Part shown: in pieces, positions 1-10,520 of the stretch | Layout: each line of letters opens with the position of its first letter | Numbering within the stretch: position 1 is the stretch's first letter | Translations under genes and position numbers: made by a program | Notes under the pieces: model-generated | Told to the model about the DNA's origin: nothing | The model's database searches: none | The model's input: only the letters and a program-made list of their open reading frames with translations | NCBI GenBank assembly: GCA_963662175.1 | Contig: OY759215.1 | Span: 49,183,213-49,247,212, forward strand | Direction: 5' to 3' | DNA length: 64,000 nucleotides | Origin: Aradus depressus | Taxonomy: Eukaryota; Arthropoda; Insecta; Hemiptera; Aradidae

Positions 1-260
1 TAGTAATCGCTTTCTTTTCAACACCAGAATACGTCTATTTTCAAACTCAGTCCACTCTTAGAGACCACAAAACTCTAGTTTTAAGAATTTAGGGAATTCA
101 ACAAGTAATTAAAACTTTTAATACCCTGCATTAAAAAGGAGGCAACATTAATTGGAATTTATAAAATAAAGTGACTTTAAAATTTAATTAGATTTTCACA
201 CATTTAATAAACTAAGCTGGTGCCTATTTTATAATAAGGAAAAAATGAGAAAATATTATT
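1..260. other. AT-rich DNA, nothing recognised
   Basis: No motif, repeat family or coding trace seen. Confidence 0.5.
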
Positions 261-740
261 ATGCCAGCTATAAGAAGTTAGGGGATGTTATGTAATCAGT
301 CATAAATTCCATGTTTTTTCACTACAATTTTTTGTTTTTCAACCCTTGATACTTTGGGAAGTAAGATGGTACTTTCCAAGAAGACGTAGTCATTTAACTT
401 TTATCTCTCCCTCCAAAACCAATCGAAAGTTTGTGCTAAAACTCAAACTAAATTTTCTGTGGATACATTCATTATATGGACAGTTATTAGGGTTTATGAG
501 GCGAGCCTCCCCGGCCGATTTTACGGAAAATTAATAGGTGTCCTCCTATAAATTAATAAAATCATTGCATCGGCAGGTGTTAGAGTTTTTTGTTAAGCCA
601 CCTCCCAAATACTCCCCCCCCCCCCCCCCCCCAACATGCCTTTGGCCGATATGGCTGAAAATCAATAGGTGTTCTTCTTAAGATATTCTGGATACACATA
701 TATAATTATTTTGGGAATTGTGTTCACAGACATACTAACA
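261..740. repeat. Two family A fragments, head to head
   Basis: Positions 261-345 match the hairpin end of family A in minus orientation (GGGGATGTTATGTAATCAG). Positions 364-740 match its middle in plus orientation, with the recurrent phrases TCAATTAACTTT, CAGTTATTAGGGTTT and AATCAATAGGTGT. A run of 19 C lies at 614-632, at the C-rich spot of the element. Confidence 0.75.
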
Positions 741-764
741 TACATTTATAGCAATAAGCCTTCT

Positions 765-1205
765 CCAGCTATAAGAAGTATACCTAGCGGAAATTATATA
801 ATCGGTCTGTGTGTGTATCTGTGACCACCATAGCTCCCGATAGAATGAATTGTATATGTGTATTCAAACCCCTACTACTACACCACTATTTTTTTTTTTT
901 TTTTTTTTAAGGTATATCAACCACGAGGTTCATTTATGCCTTGATGTTCAAATCAGTACAAGATCCCGTAGAGAGACCGGAGGACCCCGGGGTGCCCAGT
1001 GAGCGTCCCAACCGGCCTCTTTAGGCATTGGGCTTACGCCCCGGCGTAGCTAGGCCTGTTAGGGAGAGTGTAATTGTAGACACCACTATTGATTTTCATC
1101 CAAATCAGTTGAAGGAAAGGGGTGGATTAGGGATGAGGCTTAATATAAAAACTCTAATAGTTGCCGTTGAAATGAATGTATCGATACAAAATTTCAGGAA
1201 GTCGA
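765..1205 (-). repeat. Family A copy split by a retroposon
   Basis: 765-890 and 1080-1205 are consecutive parts of one minus-orientation family A copy (AGCTATAAGAAGTATA, then TTGATTTTCATCCAAATCAG and AATGAATGTATCGATAC). The break is filled by the poly-A retroposon at 891-1079, so that insertion is younger than this copy. Confidence 0.75.
891..1079 (-). mobile_element. Unidentified GC-rich poly-A retroposon
   Basis: A 189-bp insert flanked by an 11-bp direct repeat, ACACCACTATT, at 880-890 and 1080-1090. It begins with about 18 T, the poly-A tail of a minus-strand retroposon, and the rest is much more GC-rich than its surroundings. Target-site duplication plus poly-A identifies LINE-mediated retroposition. 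I see no clear A/B box pair, so a tRNA head is not supported. It could be a SINE of unknown head, a processed small RNA or a truncated transcript. Confidence 0.75.
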
Positions 1206-1683
1206 AGCCGTTGCCGCAGGATGGTGGCATAGCCCCAAAAAACGGCAGCGAGTTATCCTTATCCAGGCTCAGAGAACAGCCCTGTTATTGACAGTTCTGG
1301 ACGGCGCCGTCGCCTCGTACTACAGCAGACGCAATTTGCCACTTAGAGCAGATACCAACGAGCCTTTGTGACTAGCCCAGGAGGAGGAACTACAATGACA
1401 GTCCAGACCAGAACATTGCAAGGACACAGTCCAGCGATGGTCACGATCCTCAGGCGGCCGAACGACCAGCGCTTACTTTCCAAGCGTCCGAGCAAGACTT
1501 GAGTCTGTTTGGGTAAAGTCGAACCATTGGACGTCCCAGATACTATCGGGTCACGGGATTTCAATTCGAAGTTCAGTAGGACAGCCCGAACTGTTCGTGC
1601 GGCGGCGTTGAGACTGCATAACACGTATTTCTCGAATGCCCACTATACGACGGACCTAGCTGATGAGTGAGGCTGATTACCCA
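1206..1683. other. GC-richer unassigned segment
   Basis: About 480 bp of balanced base composition between a family A copy and the integrase remnant. A 93-codon frame is open on the minus strand (1343-1624), but I recognise no domain in any frame. Possibly older retroelement sequence. Confidence 0.35.
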
Positions 1684-2369
1684 GAGTTCAGTTGCCTCAA
1701 TGTGCCAAAGATTTCATCCAACTTATTGACCCAGTAGCAAAAGCGAACCAAATTACTATGTTGTTGACCGACCAATATACAGGCATACAGTCTGGAGAAC
1801 TGAAAAGATTTATGGATAAGATGAATATTCAACTTATATTTACGAGCGTTGACTGTGCAAAGTCGAATGGACTTAATGAACGGCTTAACCAAACGCTTGT
1901 GAACAGAATACGTTGCCAGATAAATAGCTCTGATCATAAAACAGCTTGGTCTACGATAGCCGAGAAATGTACAGCTGAATACAATAGTACATTTCACAGC
2001 TCTACAAAGTTTGCCCCAGAATATCTCCTTCTTGGAAAGCGGTCTAGTATTTCTCCCATTGATGTTCCTACCTACTCTACCAATACACTGGAAGATGACA
2101 GAAAACAGGCATTCTTGAACTCCATGCACAATTTTGAAATTAACAAAGCGAGAGTAGACAAAACACGACAACATTCCTTTTACGTAGGAGACTTAGTGTA
2201 TATTGAGAATGGAAGTAAACTTAATAGAAACAAGATGGATCCAGTAAGGATAGGGCCTTTTCCTATTGTGCGTCGCATCTCGTCCTGTTTCTATGAAGTT
2301 AACTGTGGACGTCGCAGAAAAAACTTGAATTTTTTTCACAGCAATAAGCTGACTCCTGCTGCGTGCTGA
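1684..2369 (+). pseudogene. Ty3/gypsy-type integrase, C-terminal remnant
   Basis: The open frame (about 225 codons) carries the second half of a retroelement integrase, the enzyme that joins reverse-transcribed DNA to the chromosome. Counting from 1692, Asp27 lies in LLTDQ and Glu63 in SNGLNERLNQTL, with exactly 35 residues between, the D-D-35-E spacing of the family. EYNSTFHSSTKFAPEYLLLG follows (residues 96-115), and a GPF module (GPFPIV, from residue 188) near the C-terminus, typical of Ty3/gypsy. The zinc-binding HHCC part and first catalytic Asp are missing, and no protease, reverse transcriptase or RNase H is found upstream, so this is 5'-truncated. The frame ends just before a purine tract and an LTR-like sequence, as at the 3' end of a pol gene without an env. 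Confidence 0.85.
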
Positions 2370-2371
2370 CC

Positions 2372-2382
2372 TTGGAGGGGGA
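2372..2382 (+). other. Polypurine tract before the LTR
   Basis: TTGGAGGGGGA lies directly after the integrase stop and directly before TGTAA. This is the expected place and composition of the plus-strand primer of an LTR retrotransposon. Confidence 0.6.
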
Positions 2383-2513
2383 TGTAAACTCTCCAGCTCC
2401 CTAGTGACGGTCCTAGGAACGACTTTAGTGACAGCTCTAAGAAGTTTTAGTTTGTATGTTGACTTGTAATTTAATTATTCCTTGAATAATAAAATCTTTA
2501 AAACAGACTTACA
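2383..2513 (+). repeat. Probable 3' LTR, 131 bp
   Basis: Starts TGTAA and ends TTACA, a 5-bp inverted terminal repeat with the canonical TG...CA ends. It holds an AATAAA at 2488-2493, 21 bp before the end. There is no second copy in the window, so assignment as LTR rests on position after the polypurine tract and on the ends. It is short for a Ty3/gypsy LTR. Confidence 0.6.
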
Positions 2514-2825
2514 CATATAAATATACATAAAGTAATATACAGAAAGTATAACATATGGACGACCCAACCGATCGCTCCGGCGGGTGGCAGGGTCCTACAA
2601 CCGGCCATAGCAGCATATATTTTAAATAGATACAAATTAAAACGCCCCACACACAAAAAAAAAGGTATCAAAGCCTTAGGTAATCTCAGATAACCTGTGA
2701 ATTGCACTAATATGACAACCTAGCAAACTTAAATGTCACTTTTGAACTTTCTGCTGACGACGGCCTATTTTTGTGGAATGAAACAATATAAATGTTAAAC
2801 ATGTTCTTCATTTTTATTTATAATA
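2514..2825. other. Unassigned spacer
   Basis: AT-rich, with one GC-rich island at about 2558-2610. Nothing recognised. Confidence 0.4.
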
Positions 2826-3251
2826 CTATTGCCATGTCGAAACATGTTCTGTGCTGTTTATCGAAAACAGATAAGGTATATGGCGTAGTGGGTACAGCAA
2901 TGTTTCTTCGGTTTTTCGATGATTTATAGTTCCAATAAACTCCTTCCATAGAAGGATTGTACGTTGCCGGAATAATAAAACATCTTCAACCACCAAGATC
3001 CCAGTAGATCCTACAGACAGAGAAACCCAGTTGGTCAATAAGATTCTAGTTTTACACATACCTCTAAAAATGCCATAGGGAGTAAAAGGAAGTATTTGTA
3101 AGCAGTGGAGGTCTCCAATATAAAGGGAGCCTGGTTGTATAAATAAAATTATCAACAAGTTGGTTGTTACGCCTCCTTCTGACAGACAGATAAGAGGCAG
3201 AGGTCTATCTTTCGTTTTGTGCTGTGCATTCTCCAGGTAATATATATGCAA
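2826..3251 (-). other. Unassigned open frame
   Basis: A 141-codon frame is open on the minus strand. Its second half (including LLWKEFIGTINHRKTEE) has ordinary amino-acid composition rather than a repeat-derived look. I recognise no family, and no splice sites or frame partner stand out. It may be a transposon fragment or chance. Confidence 0.2.
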
Positions 3252-3349
3252 ATAGAGTAGCAGCGAGGAGGTTGGCGGAGAAAAAAAAACAAGATCACTG
3301 ACTTAGATAGATCCAATAATCTGCATTGAGATCTGAAAAGAACAGGATA

Positions 3350-4556
3350 GCGAGATGAGGGAGTCTCATTCAGCATCACTTAGCTGGTTGGAGATAACAC
3401 AGGGTCAGAGAGATATATAGCTATGTGCTCTGTTCAGTGTCAGTTCTGTCTGATCCGTACACACTGAAGGGATGACATGATGGAAGGAATGTCATTCTAT
3501 ATCACTTAGCTACCTCGGGAGATAACATAGGGCCAGGGAGATGCTAGTCAGTGTCTCTATTCAGTGCCAGTTCTGTCTTATCTGTACACACTAAAGGGAT
3601 TACATGACGGGAGGATGTCAGGTGAGGGAATGTCATCCTATATCACTTAGCTACCTCGGGAGGTAACATAGGGCTAGGGAGATATATAGCTAGGTGCTCT
3701 GTTCAGTGTCAGTTCTATCTGATCTGTTCACACTAAAGGGATGACATAATGGAAGGTTGTCAAGTGAGGGAATGTCACTTAGAACCTCAGAAAATAACAC
3801 AGGGCCAGGGAGATCCCAGTGTGTGTGTTAATAAATAACATAGACTAGATTTTGAAAAATGATATAATTATATTTCATTTCAAATACAAGGGCCAGTCGG
3901 CGTAGTTAAAAGGAAAAACAAAAATAAACAAAGTTAACTCTCCTGATGTGGAGGGGTGAATGTGGAAGATGGGCTGATGAACTGATCTCCAAACAAGGCC
4001 GAGAAGATCTGGGAGTAGGCTGAGGACGCCGTCACACCAGATGAGCCAAGTACCAGACTTCAGAGGTCCACGGAAAGGCGATCCGGATTGACGAGAGAAG
4101 TTGGTGGCCTTGAGAAGTGCCCTGATGTCAACAGGCTGAAGGACCATGGAAGACTATCTGTCCAACACTGACCAGCGGTCATAACACGAACTATTCCCCA
4201 CTCCCCCACATACATAGGCTCCTCCCACAAATTGTTAATATGATGTAATATAAACATAAGAATAAATTACATGAGTAATATTGACCATAGTTATTATGAT
4301 AATAATATTAATAATTATTAGAATAATTAATGGAAGAAAACTTAAGAAAAAATACCTCTACAAAAAATCAAAAATTAATTAAATGTTGCGCTAACAGTGT
4401 GTCTCTATTCAGTGCCAGTTCTGTCTTATCTGTACACACTAAAGGGATTACATGATGAGAGGTTGTCAGGTGAGGCAATGTCATCCTATATCACTTAGCT
4501 ACCTCAGGAGATAACACAGGGCCAGGGAGATGCTAGTCAGTGTCTCTATTTAAAAT
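3350..4556. repeat. Tandem array, 126-142-bp unit, split in two
   Basis: Units share ATCACTTAGCTACCTC, GGGCCAGGGAGAT, CAGTGCCAGTTCTGTCT and ACACACTAAAGGGAT. Unit starts fall near 3375, 3501, 3643 and 3775, then the array resumes at about 4399-4556. Spacing varies from 126 to 142 bp through small indels. Alternate units carry TATATAGCTAGGTGCTC or TGCTAGTCAGTGTCTC at the same place, so the array may have grown by two-unit steps. An insert at about 3829-4398 interrupts it. Confidence 0.85.
3829..4398. mobile_element. Unidentified insertion inside the tandem array
   Basis: About 570 bp foreign to the repeat unit, lying where one unit should run on from CCAGGGAGAT to CTCTATTCAG. CAGTGTGT occurs on both sides, consistent with an 8-bp target duplication, although the unit itself contains a similar string. 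No recognisable protein motif or terminal repeat. The right part is very AT-rich. Confidence 0.5.
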
Positions 4557-5232
4557 TTAATTAAATTCCATTATTTTTAATTTTAGCGAAAAAATGTTAT
4601 TAAATGCAAAAATCTCATATTTATTCAGTGTTTATTTTCAGGGGGGTCAATTGTAACTGAATACAATACTACTGATTCTATCCCCATATACTTTGCAACC
4701 ATATGAATGCTAAAAGCTATTCCTGAATAATAACCACCTGCATGCCTTTCTTATAAAATATACTGACAAAAACCACTTTTCAGTGATACTCACCCTCACA
4801 TAGTTTAATTATAAAAATAACTCCAATTATCCAGTTTGGAAGGCAAACGAATTCCTTTGACCAGCTTATTCTATTTCACCAACATCGGGTAGATTATTAG
4901 TATTTGGATATGTATTATATGATTAAATTTCAAATCGGTCAATGTTTGAATATCAATTTGAATATGGCATGTAATGGCCATATATATTCGGAATACAACA
5001 TTTTGGGATTATTTCCATCACAAAGTTTGCAATTATTGCAATTAATTGGCTCCCCACATACATGAAAGGTCATCAGAAAATTATTTTACTATAAAAATAT
5101 TCAGTTCACTGACTATGTCAAAGATGGTAATGTCGCGGCCCACGAATAAACATTGAATATATAGGAAATGTTTTCATTTGCGATGTTCTCCAGTCTATCA
5201 TAACAATAACTAACCCCCATCCTAGAAGTCCA
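4557..5232. other. AT-rich DNA, nothing recognised
   Basis: No coding trace or clear repeat-family match seen. Confidence 0.45.
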
Positions 5233-5605
5233 AATGTCGTCGGTGAATTACGAGAACAAATTAATCAATTAACTTTTCGTTACCCCTCCAAAATCAGTCG
5301 ATTGATTGGGCTAAAATTTAATAGGTGACTTCATTACATTGGCAGTTATTAGAGCTTTAGTTTAAATATTCTTCCCTAATCCCTCCTCTTGTCTTTGGCC
5401 GATATAGCTGTAAATCAATAGGTGCATTCTTAAAATGCTGGTTACATAGATAAAATTTCGTGTCGGTACATTCATTCTATCCGGAGTTAGCATATTCACA
5501 GGCACACACACTGACAGAGCGACATACTTTTTTTTCATTTTCAGAAACTGGGTTTGGGAATTCTCAACTTTGATTTTCTGGACCATTACATAACTCCCCC
5601 TAGTT
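5233..5605 (+). repeat. Family A copy, nearly complete
   Basis: Runs from GTCGTCGGTGAATTAC at the 5' end, through GGCAGTTATTAGAGC and ATTCATTCTATCCGGAG, to GACCATTACATAACTCCCCC. It stops just short of the 3' hairpin, where the family J repeat begins. Confidence 0.85.
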
Positions 5606-5611
5606 TCTTCT

Positions 5612-6360
5612 AGACGTTGTCTTCCCACTGTTTTATTTTCTACCAAAACTAACTTCTAACGCTACTGCGTCATCATCAGTGGTACATCACACGTTTATAT
5701 ACTGAGTGGGCTGGCGCATAGAACCAAGGAAATTAAGCAACCAATGTTCTTATCCTTTCTTTGAAAGCTCGTCTTACCTTGCCTTCTTGTTTTACCTGGA
5801 TCTTATAGATAGCAAGTCCTTCAGGAATGACCTAGTCTCCCAGTTTCCTTAGTAAATTGTTGCAGTGTTGTCCTCGCCGGTTGCAGTAGGAATTCGTTGT
5901 TGAAGTCCATACGCTTATATGTAGAAGCTGCCATGGGCATAGCAGCAATCGGCGTTGTTCTCATAGCTCCAGTTACTGCTAGGCGTATTATCTTTTGAAT
6001 CTTATTGCTCGTGCTCATCTGCGCTACCCTATGCGGATAAGTAACCAGTGGTTTGATTATTGCCTTGTATATCACTAATTCAGACCTAATACCCCAACTT
6101 CTGCCAATTGCTCTCCTGCACTGTCATAAAGCCCCAATGCCTTCATCGTGGCCGTTTTTGATGTGTATTCTTTTATGACAATAAAGTACCTATGGGTACT
6201 CCAAAATATTTCACATCATCACTCTGCTCCAGATCTTTCACATCACCAATTTAGTGCCGCATCCAACCCACAGCAATAAACTGGCAATGTACTACTGATG
6301 ATGACGTAGTGGAGTTGAGAATCCTTTCTGGTAGAAAATAAAACAGTAGGAAGACATAGT
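5612..6360. mobile_element. Family J inverted pair enclosing a LINE remnant
   Basis: 5612-5687 (minus) and 6287-6360 (plus) are inverted copies of the same roughly 75-bp sequence, holding CACTGATGATGACG and AAAATAAAACAGT. They could be terminal repeats of one 749-bp element or two independent insertions. Other copies of the repeat lie at 21.0, 30.4 and 54.5 kb without a partner, which favours independent units. Confidence 0.5.
5815..6275 (-). pseudogene. Non-LTR retrotransposon RT, C-terminal remnant
   Basis: Read on the minus strand, the order is: a VKYFGVPIG segment (compare VKYLGV of LINE reverse transcriptases), then in another frame CRRAIGRSWGIRSELVIY, then YKAIIKPLVTY and RLAVTGAMRTTPIAA. 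This is the linear order found after the catalytic core in LOA/R1/Jockey-type polymerases (WGL..., LY.AI..P...Y, ITGAMRTTP..A). At least one frameshift and several stops lie inside, and the catalytic YADD box is not present. The part from about 5821 to 6075 is an open frame of 84 codons. It is a dead fragment. Confidence 0.75.
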
Positions 6361-6702
6361 CTTTTCATTTCTATGGTAAATATCATCCCACAACATCTTA
6401 TTATCATATATGATAATCCCATCCCTTCAAAAAAGATCTAGGCATCTTATTTTGTAAGGAAATTACATGGAACCCTCATAGAAGAATGAAGCGACAAGAA
6501 ATAAATATACGAGTACACTTACTTCTGTAGAGACCTAAATTATCTCCTAAAAAACGAATTCTACAAGAGGTATTTCTTCGAGAGAGGATAGTAAGTTTTG
6601 AAAGCGAAGATAGTTAAAAGTATTTTTTAAATTTAGACAAATGTTTAAAAGTGTAAAATTTATTGTTGTTTGCTTAACGTACCACAACCTAGCAACATAT
6701 TT
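6361..6702. other. AT-rich DNA, nothing recognised
   Basis: No feature seen. Confidence 0.45.
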
Positions 6703-6945
6703 TTTTTTTTCTTCACCGGCCATACGAAGTATAGGGGAAGTTAAGTAATCGGTCCAAAATTCAGTGCAGAGTTTCGAACCAGAGAATGAATGTATCGACA
6801 AAATTTAGTACATGGATTCAAAAGCCATTATGTAAGTAAAATATTGAGAGTAAACCCAAACGATGGATCGGCTTTAGAAAGCGAAAACGTAATTGATTAA
6901 TTCTTGCTAAGGAAGCACAAAGACTGCTTGCTTCACCAACGATTT
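6703..6945 (-). repeat. Family A copy with an internal deletion
   Basis: Hairpin end at 6710-6745 (CATACGAAGTATAGGGGAAG), then a jump to the 5' half (GTATCGACAAAATTTAGTA, AACGATGGATCGGCTTTAG) and a diverged 5' palindrome (CTTCACCAACGATTTTC). The middle is missing. Confidence 0.75.
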
Positions 6946-7020
6946 TCATTTAGGTTTTCAAATTATTTTCATTTAGTCTGATCTAAATATCAACCTGTCT
7001 ACATGATCTTTTTTCCAAAA

Positions 7021-7122
7021 GTTGCTCCAGCAATGATAAGTCAAATTCTATAAGAGAGAGAATTATATATATATATATAATTCTCTCTCTTATAGAATTT
7101 GACATCATAGCTGGGGAGCAAC
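7021..7122. repeat. Palindrome of 64 bp with imperfect extension
   Basis: 7040-7103 is a perfect inverted repeat with no spacer: GTCAAATTCTATAAGAGAGA and its complement around a TA-rich centre. Imperfect complementarity (GTTGCTCC... / ...GGGGAGCAAC) carries the pairing out to 7021 and 7122. Fully paired it would form a cruciform about 50 bp tall. Confidence 0.9.
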
Positions 7123-7230
7123 TAGCTCGCATAAAGATGCGAAGTTAGTTCGTTAGTTTGATCTAACCTCAAATTCATATTTCACGCAAAGTTGCCTGAA
7201 CTCAAAACGTAACTTGCTTTTTGTTATTAT

Positions 7231-7740
7231 GAACTTGAAAGAAATAAAACTTGTTTATTTATGGTATTGTCTAATTTCACCAACTATATTTACATGGGAG
7301 TACTTTAAGTACGTTACTAAAGCATAAGAGATAAGACTAAGTTAATATTACAGAATGTCAGCCTCTCGAGGAACCCCTTACCCTCCCTCCTGGTGTTCCC
7401 CATGACGTCAGACATTCCTAACTAAGCTAAATTGTCAAGCTGTGAGATATTTTATGGCAAGGCGGTCCCAATATTTCAAATGTTCCAAATGGACCGCCTT
7501 GCCATAAAATATCTCACAGCTTGACAATTTAGCTTAGTTAGGAATGTCCGACGTTATGGGGAACACCAGGAGGGAGGGTAAGGGGTTCCTCGAGAGGCTG
7601 ACATTCTGTAATATTAACTTAGTCTTATCTTTTATGCTTTTGGCTGAGGATGGTAGAAATACCGAAAGTACTCCCATGTAAATATAGTTGGTGAAATTAG
7701 ACAATACCATAAACAAACAAGTTTTATTTATTTCAAGTTC
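7231..7740. mobile_element. Fold-back element, arms of about 240 bp
   Basis: Left arm 7231-7468 and right arm 7491-7740 are near-exact reverse complements, separated by 22 bp. The ends are GAACTTGAAAGAAATAAAAC and its complement. The left arm lacks about a dozen bases present in the right. The arms include GTACTCCCATG and ACCGAAAGTACTCC, the signature of family D, so this is a family D relative whose inverted repeats make up the whole element. Confidence 0.9.
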
Positions 7741-8440
7741 ATTTGAATTATTTCACAATATTTCTGTAATAATGTCAGTTTCCATTTTTGTTATTACACA
7801 AGCTTGCTTCTGATCCCTCCAAATGTCCGCTTTGTTATTACACAAGCTTGTTTCTGATCCTTCCAAAAATAAGTTTTGCCTACACGCAAACTTTCCTGCC
7901 CTCATCCTTAAAAACCTTTGTATTTACGAGAACTTGCCTCTGGCCGTAATGACAAACACCTTCTACATTTAAGCTACCAAACCAGAAGTGACCCCTCGGA
8001 ATACTGTAATTAGTTTTGGATAAACCTGCCGCTGACACTTGCAAAAATCGCCTTTGAATTTGAACTTGCTACATTTAGGGAAACGTTTCAAAAAATCTTC
8101 ATTTTTTTTTTTAAATCTTGTCTGACCCCCCCAAAAAAAGCAATGTTGATTGAAACTGTGGCGGTCAAGTGCGGAACTATTAAAAAGTGATCGATAGTTG
8201 AGTTTTCGATAATAGACCAGCTTGTAGAGAGGTTATTTTGTTGGTAATTCTTTTGTCTATCTAGAATATACCATCTCACTTGTGTTAATAAAATAAGTCT
8301 TAATAAGCATTGATATTTAGTAAAATAACAATCACCAAAAAACTTTACGAGCATTCTAACTCAGCAATGAACTTGAAAATTGAGATGAAGATGTCATATA
8401 TGATAACTTAGATCTGATCACATTTTAGTCAAAGTTAGAC
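7741..8440. other. Mostly unassigned, one short duplication
   Basis: TGTTATTACACAAGCTTG followed by TTCTGATCC occurs twice, near 7789 and 7833, as a direct duplication with about 45-bp period. Otherwise nothing recognised. Confidence 0.5.
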
Positions 8441-8935
8441 GAAAATTAAGCACTTTATTTCGGAGAATAAATACATTTTACAAGACACCACTTATATTTA
8501 AGATAAAACAATTCTTCAAATACAATGTAGAAAAATCTAAAAGACACTTTTGTTATATGGTTTACATTTTTGTTGGTTTACGAGATACCTGCCGTCCTAA
8601 TATGTGCTTTTGAAGCCCATCTTTTGCGTTGTTTAACGCAAAAAAAGGTTAGTTCTATCGAAAAATTAATTCTTACCAAGAATATTCGCTATTAAATTTC
8701 CAATCACCACGAACAATGTTACAGCCTCTCAAAAATGTAAATTATATTTCCATAGGAAATATTTAATATTAATGTACAATAACCAATTTACTTTGGGACG
8801 TTTTACAAGACACTGCTTATAGTTATGAATTATATCAAAATAAAATAAAATAAAAGTTGTAGAGAAAATTAAAAGGCGCATTTTACATAAAATATAACTT
8901 TTCAAAGGTGCCCAGTTTACGTGATAAATGCTGAA
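8441..8935 (-). repeat. Two tandem family B fragments
   Basis: CATTTTACAAGACACC (about 8472) and GTTTTACAAGACACTGC (about 8801) begin two direct, diverged copies about 330 bp apart. Both match the complement of ATCTTGTAAAAT in the family B copies at 59.7 and 63.8 kb. Confidence 0.55.
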
Positions 8936-10520
8936 AACCGTCTGAAATGATTTGAAGAACGAGAGGGGAGAGAGATTATTCTGTAAAATGAGGTTGGTGG
9001 TCCTCTTATGGCCAAATCATATATAAATATATTTTTCTTGTTAGAGACTTGTTGCCTTGGTAGACAGCGACGCTACTCACCACACCACCGAGATCTCTCT
9101 GCCATGAAAACAGTAAACAACACTCCCATGATTTATGATAAAGAGAAGCTCTTCGGAAAATATGAGCCGCAGGAAAACTCCCTTTCTCCCTCGTCTAGAA
9201 CAGCCTTCGTTTCCTGTTTGTCCAATCTTGTTCCATTTTATTTTTTTTTATTATTTCTTCTAAGAAAAATAAAATGTGCACGTGTTTCTACCAGTTGTCC
9301 ACACTTTATCGAAACAAAATGGCCGACGTTACCACTTTTTGTACTTATAACTATTCTTCCTCATTTGCAGTTTTTGCTCTAACTTGCAGGTTCACTCGGC
9401 GTTATAACTTAGTTAGATTTGTTGTAGCTTATTTATCAAAATATGTGTAGGACTATACCTGAAGTAAACTATTTATCTAAAATCATTCTGTGTCACTCAC
9501 TAAGAATGTCAATTCTTTTGTTATAAACGGTTGTATACATCTTTGAGGGAGGTTCCGATTTGTGGTCAGATTGTGGCGTATAAAAACACTTGAATTGAGC
9601 GGTCTTATGTATAAAATATAAATGTAATCTCTGGTAGCATTTGTGAACTGTATGAAGAAATATATGGAAAAGTTGTGGTGACTTACCTCCTTTGCAGATC
9701 AGGAGGGTTCTCCAGGTAAAATAAACATTGGCCAATGGTCATTAATACCTAGTGTGAGAAGGCGATGAAGGTGACTTGGCGGAAAACTCGAAAGAGTTAA
9801 GAAAAGGCAAATCTTTGTTAAGCCGTTTATTAAGATTGGCTCGGCCAAGGAACCGTTAATTATGACATCGAGAGTGTTGACCTGCAAACAGGATATTTGA
9901 CATTGACTATGATAAACACTTCCGTACAACAAAGGATAAATAACGAGGAAGAAGATGCAGTGGCGTCAGATTCTGGATCCTGGGACGCTTGGCACCTCAC
10001 TCTCTCTGCTGCTGGATGTAAGTCGAATTCCTATTGTTTATGTTTCCGTGTGTTGAACTGTTCTTGTCACTTCTTGTTATCTGTCTTGAGTTCTGATATT
10101 TAAATACATTCTCAAAGTAGTTATATCAACAGCCTAGTTTGTGTTGTGATTGAAACCCCCAAGGATTAATATTAAATTATAATACCTCTCGTTTTAGCCA
10201 AGCAAATTTAAGTAACGTATAAAGTTAGATCCCGGTTGGTGAGTGAAGCATCAAACATAAATTAAAGTGGAGGCCACAATTGTACTTCTTCATAAGTGGT
10301 AAAGATAACATTCCTTTTTCTCCACAGGTGCTGTAGTCAACATTTTTTTTCTTCACAACTGGTGGAGGCGCCTTAACGATCCCCGGTACCTCTCGCACAA
10401 CCTCACAAACCTGGATCTGCAATAGTTGTCTATTTCGGATGATACGTCTGGATGCAGCAGGAGGCAGAAATGGTAAACTGTATGGAAGCTTGAAAATAAA
10501 ACACGTAACTGGGGGCGGAA
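8936..10520. other. Low-repeat stretch with weak exon candidates
   Basis: No repeat family fits here, and base composition is less extreme than nearby. Three pieces could be exons. (1) About 9050-9235 plus, an open stretch after GGTAG. (2) About 9940-10017 plus, ending GCTGGAT before GTAAGT, a consensus donor, with an ATG at 9955. (3) About 10225-10411 minus, an open frame (including EVVREVPGIVKAPPPVVKKK) preceded by CTATTGCAG, a good acceptor. They lie on different strands, I recognise no protein family, and splice-like strings are common by chance. Confidence 0.2.

Noticed and set aside
614..632. Long homopolymers (C at 614 and 56581, A at 60501) as functional signals
   Set aside because: They sit in variable spots of repeats or at poly-A tails, and are best read as slippage products and possibly miscounted by sequencing.
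1676..1692. ACCCAGAGTTCAGT shared between 1.68 kb and 53.90 kb
   Set aside because: A 14-base match with nothing similar around it is too little to claim homology.
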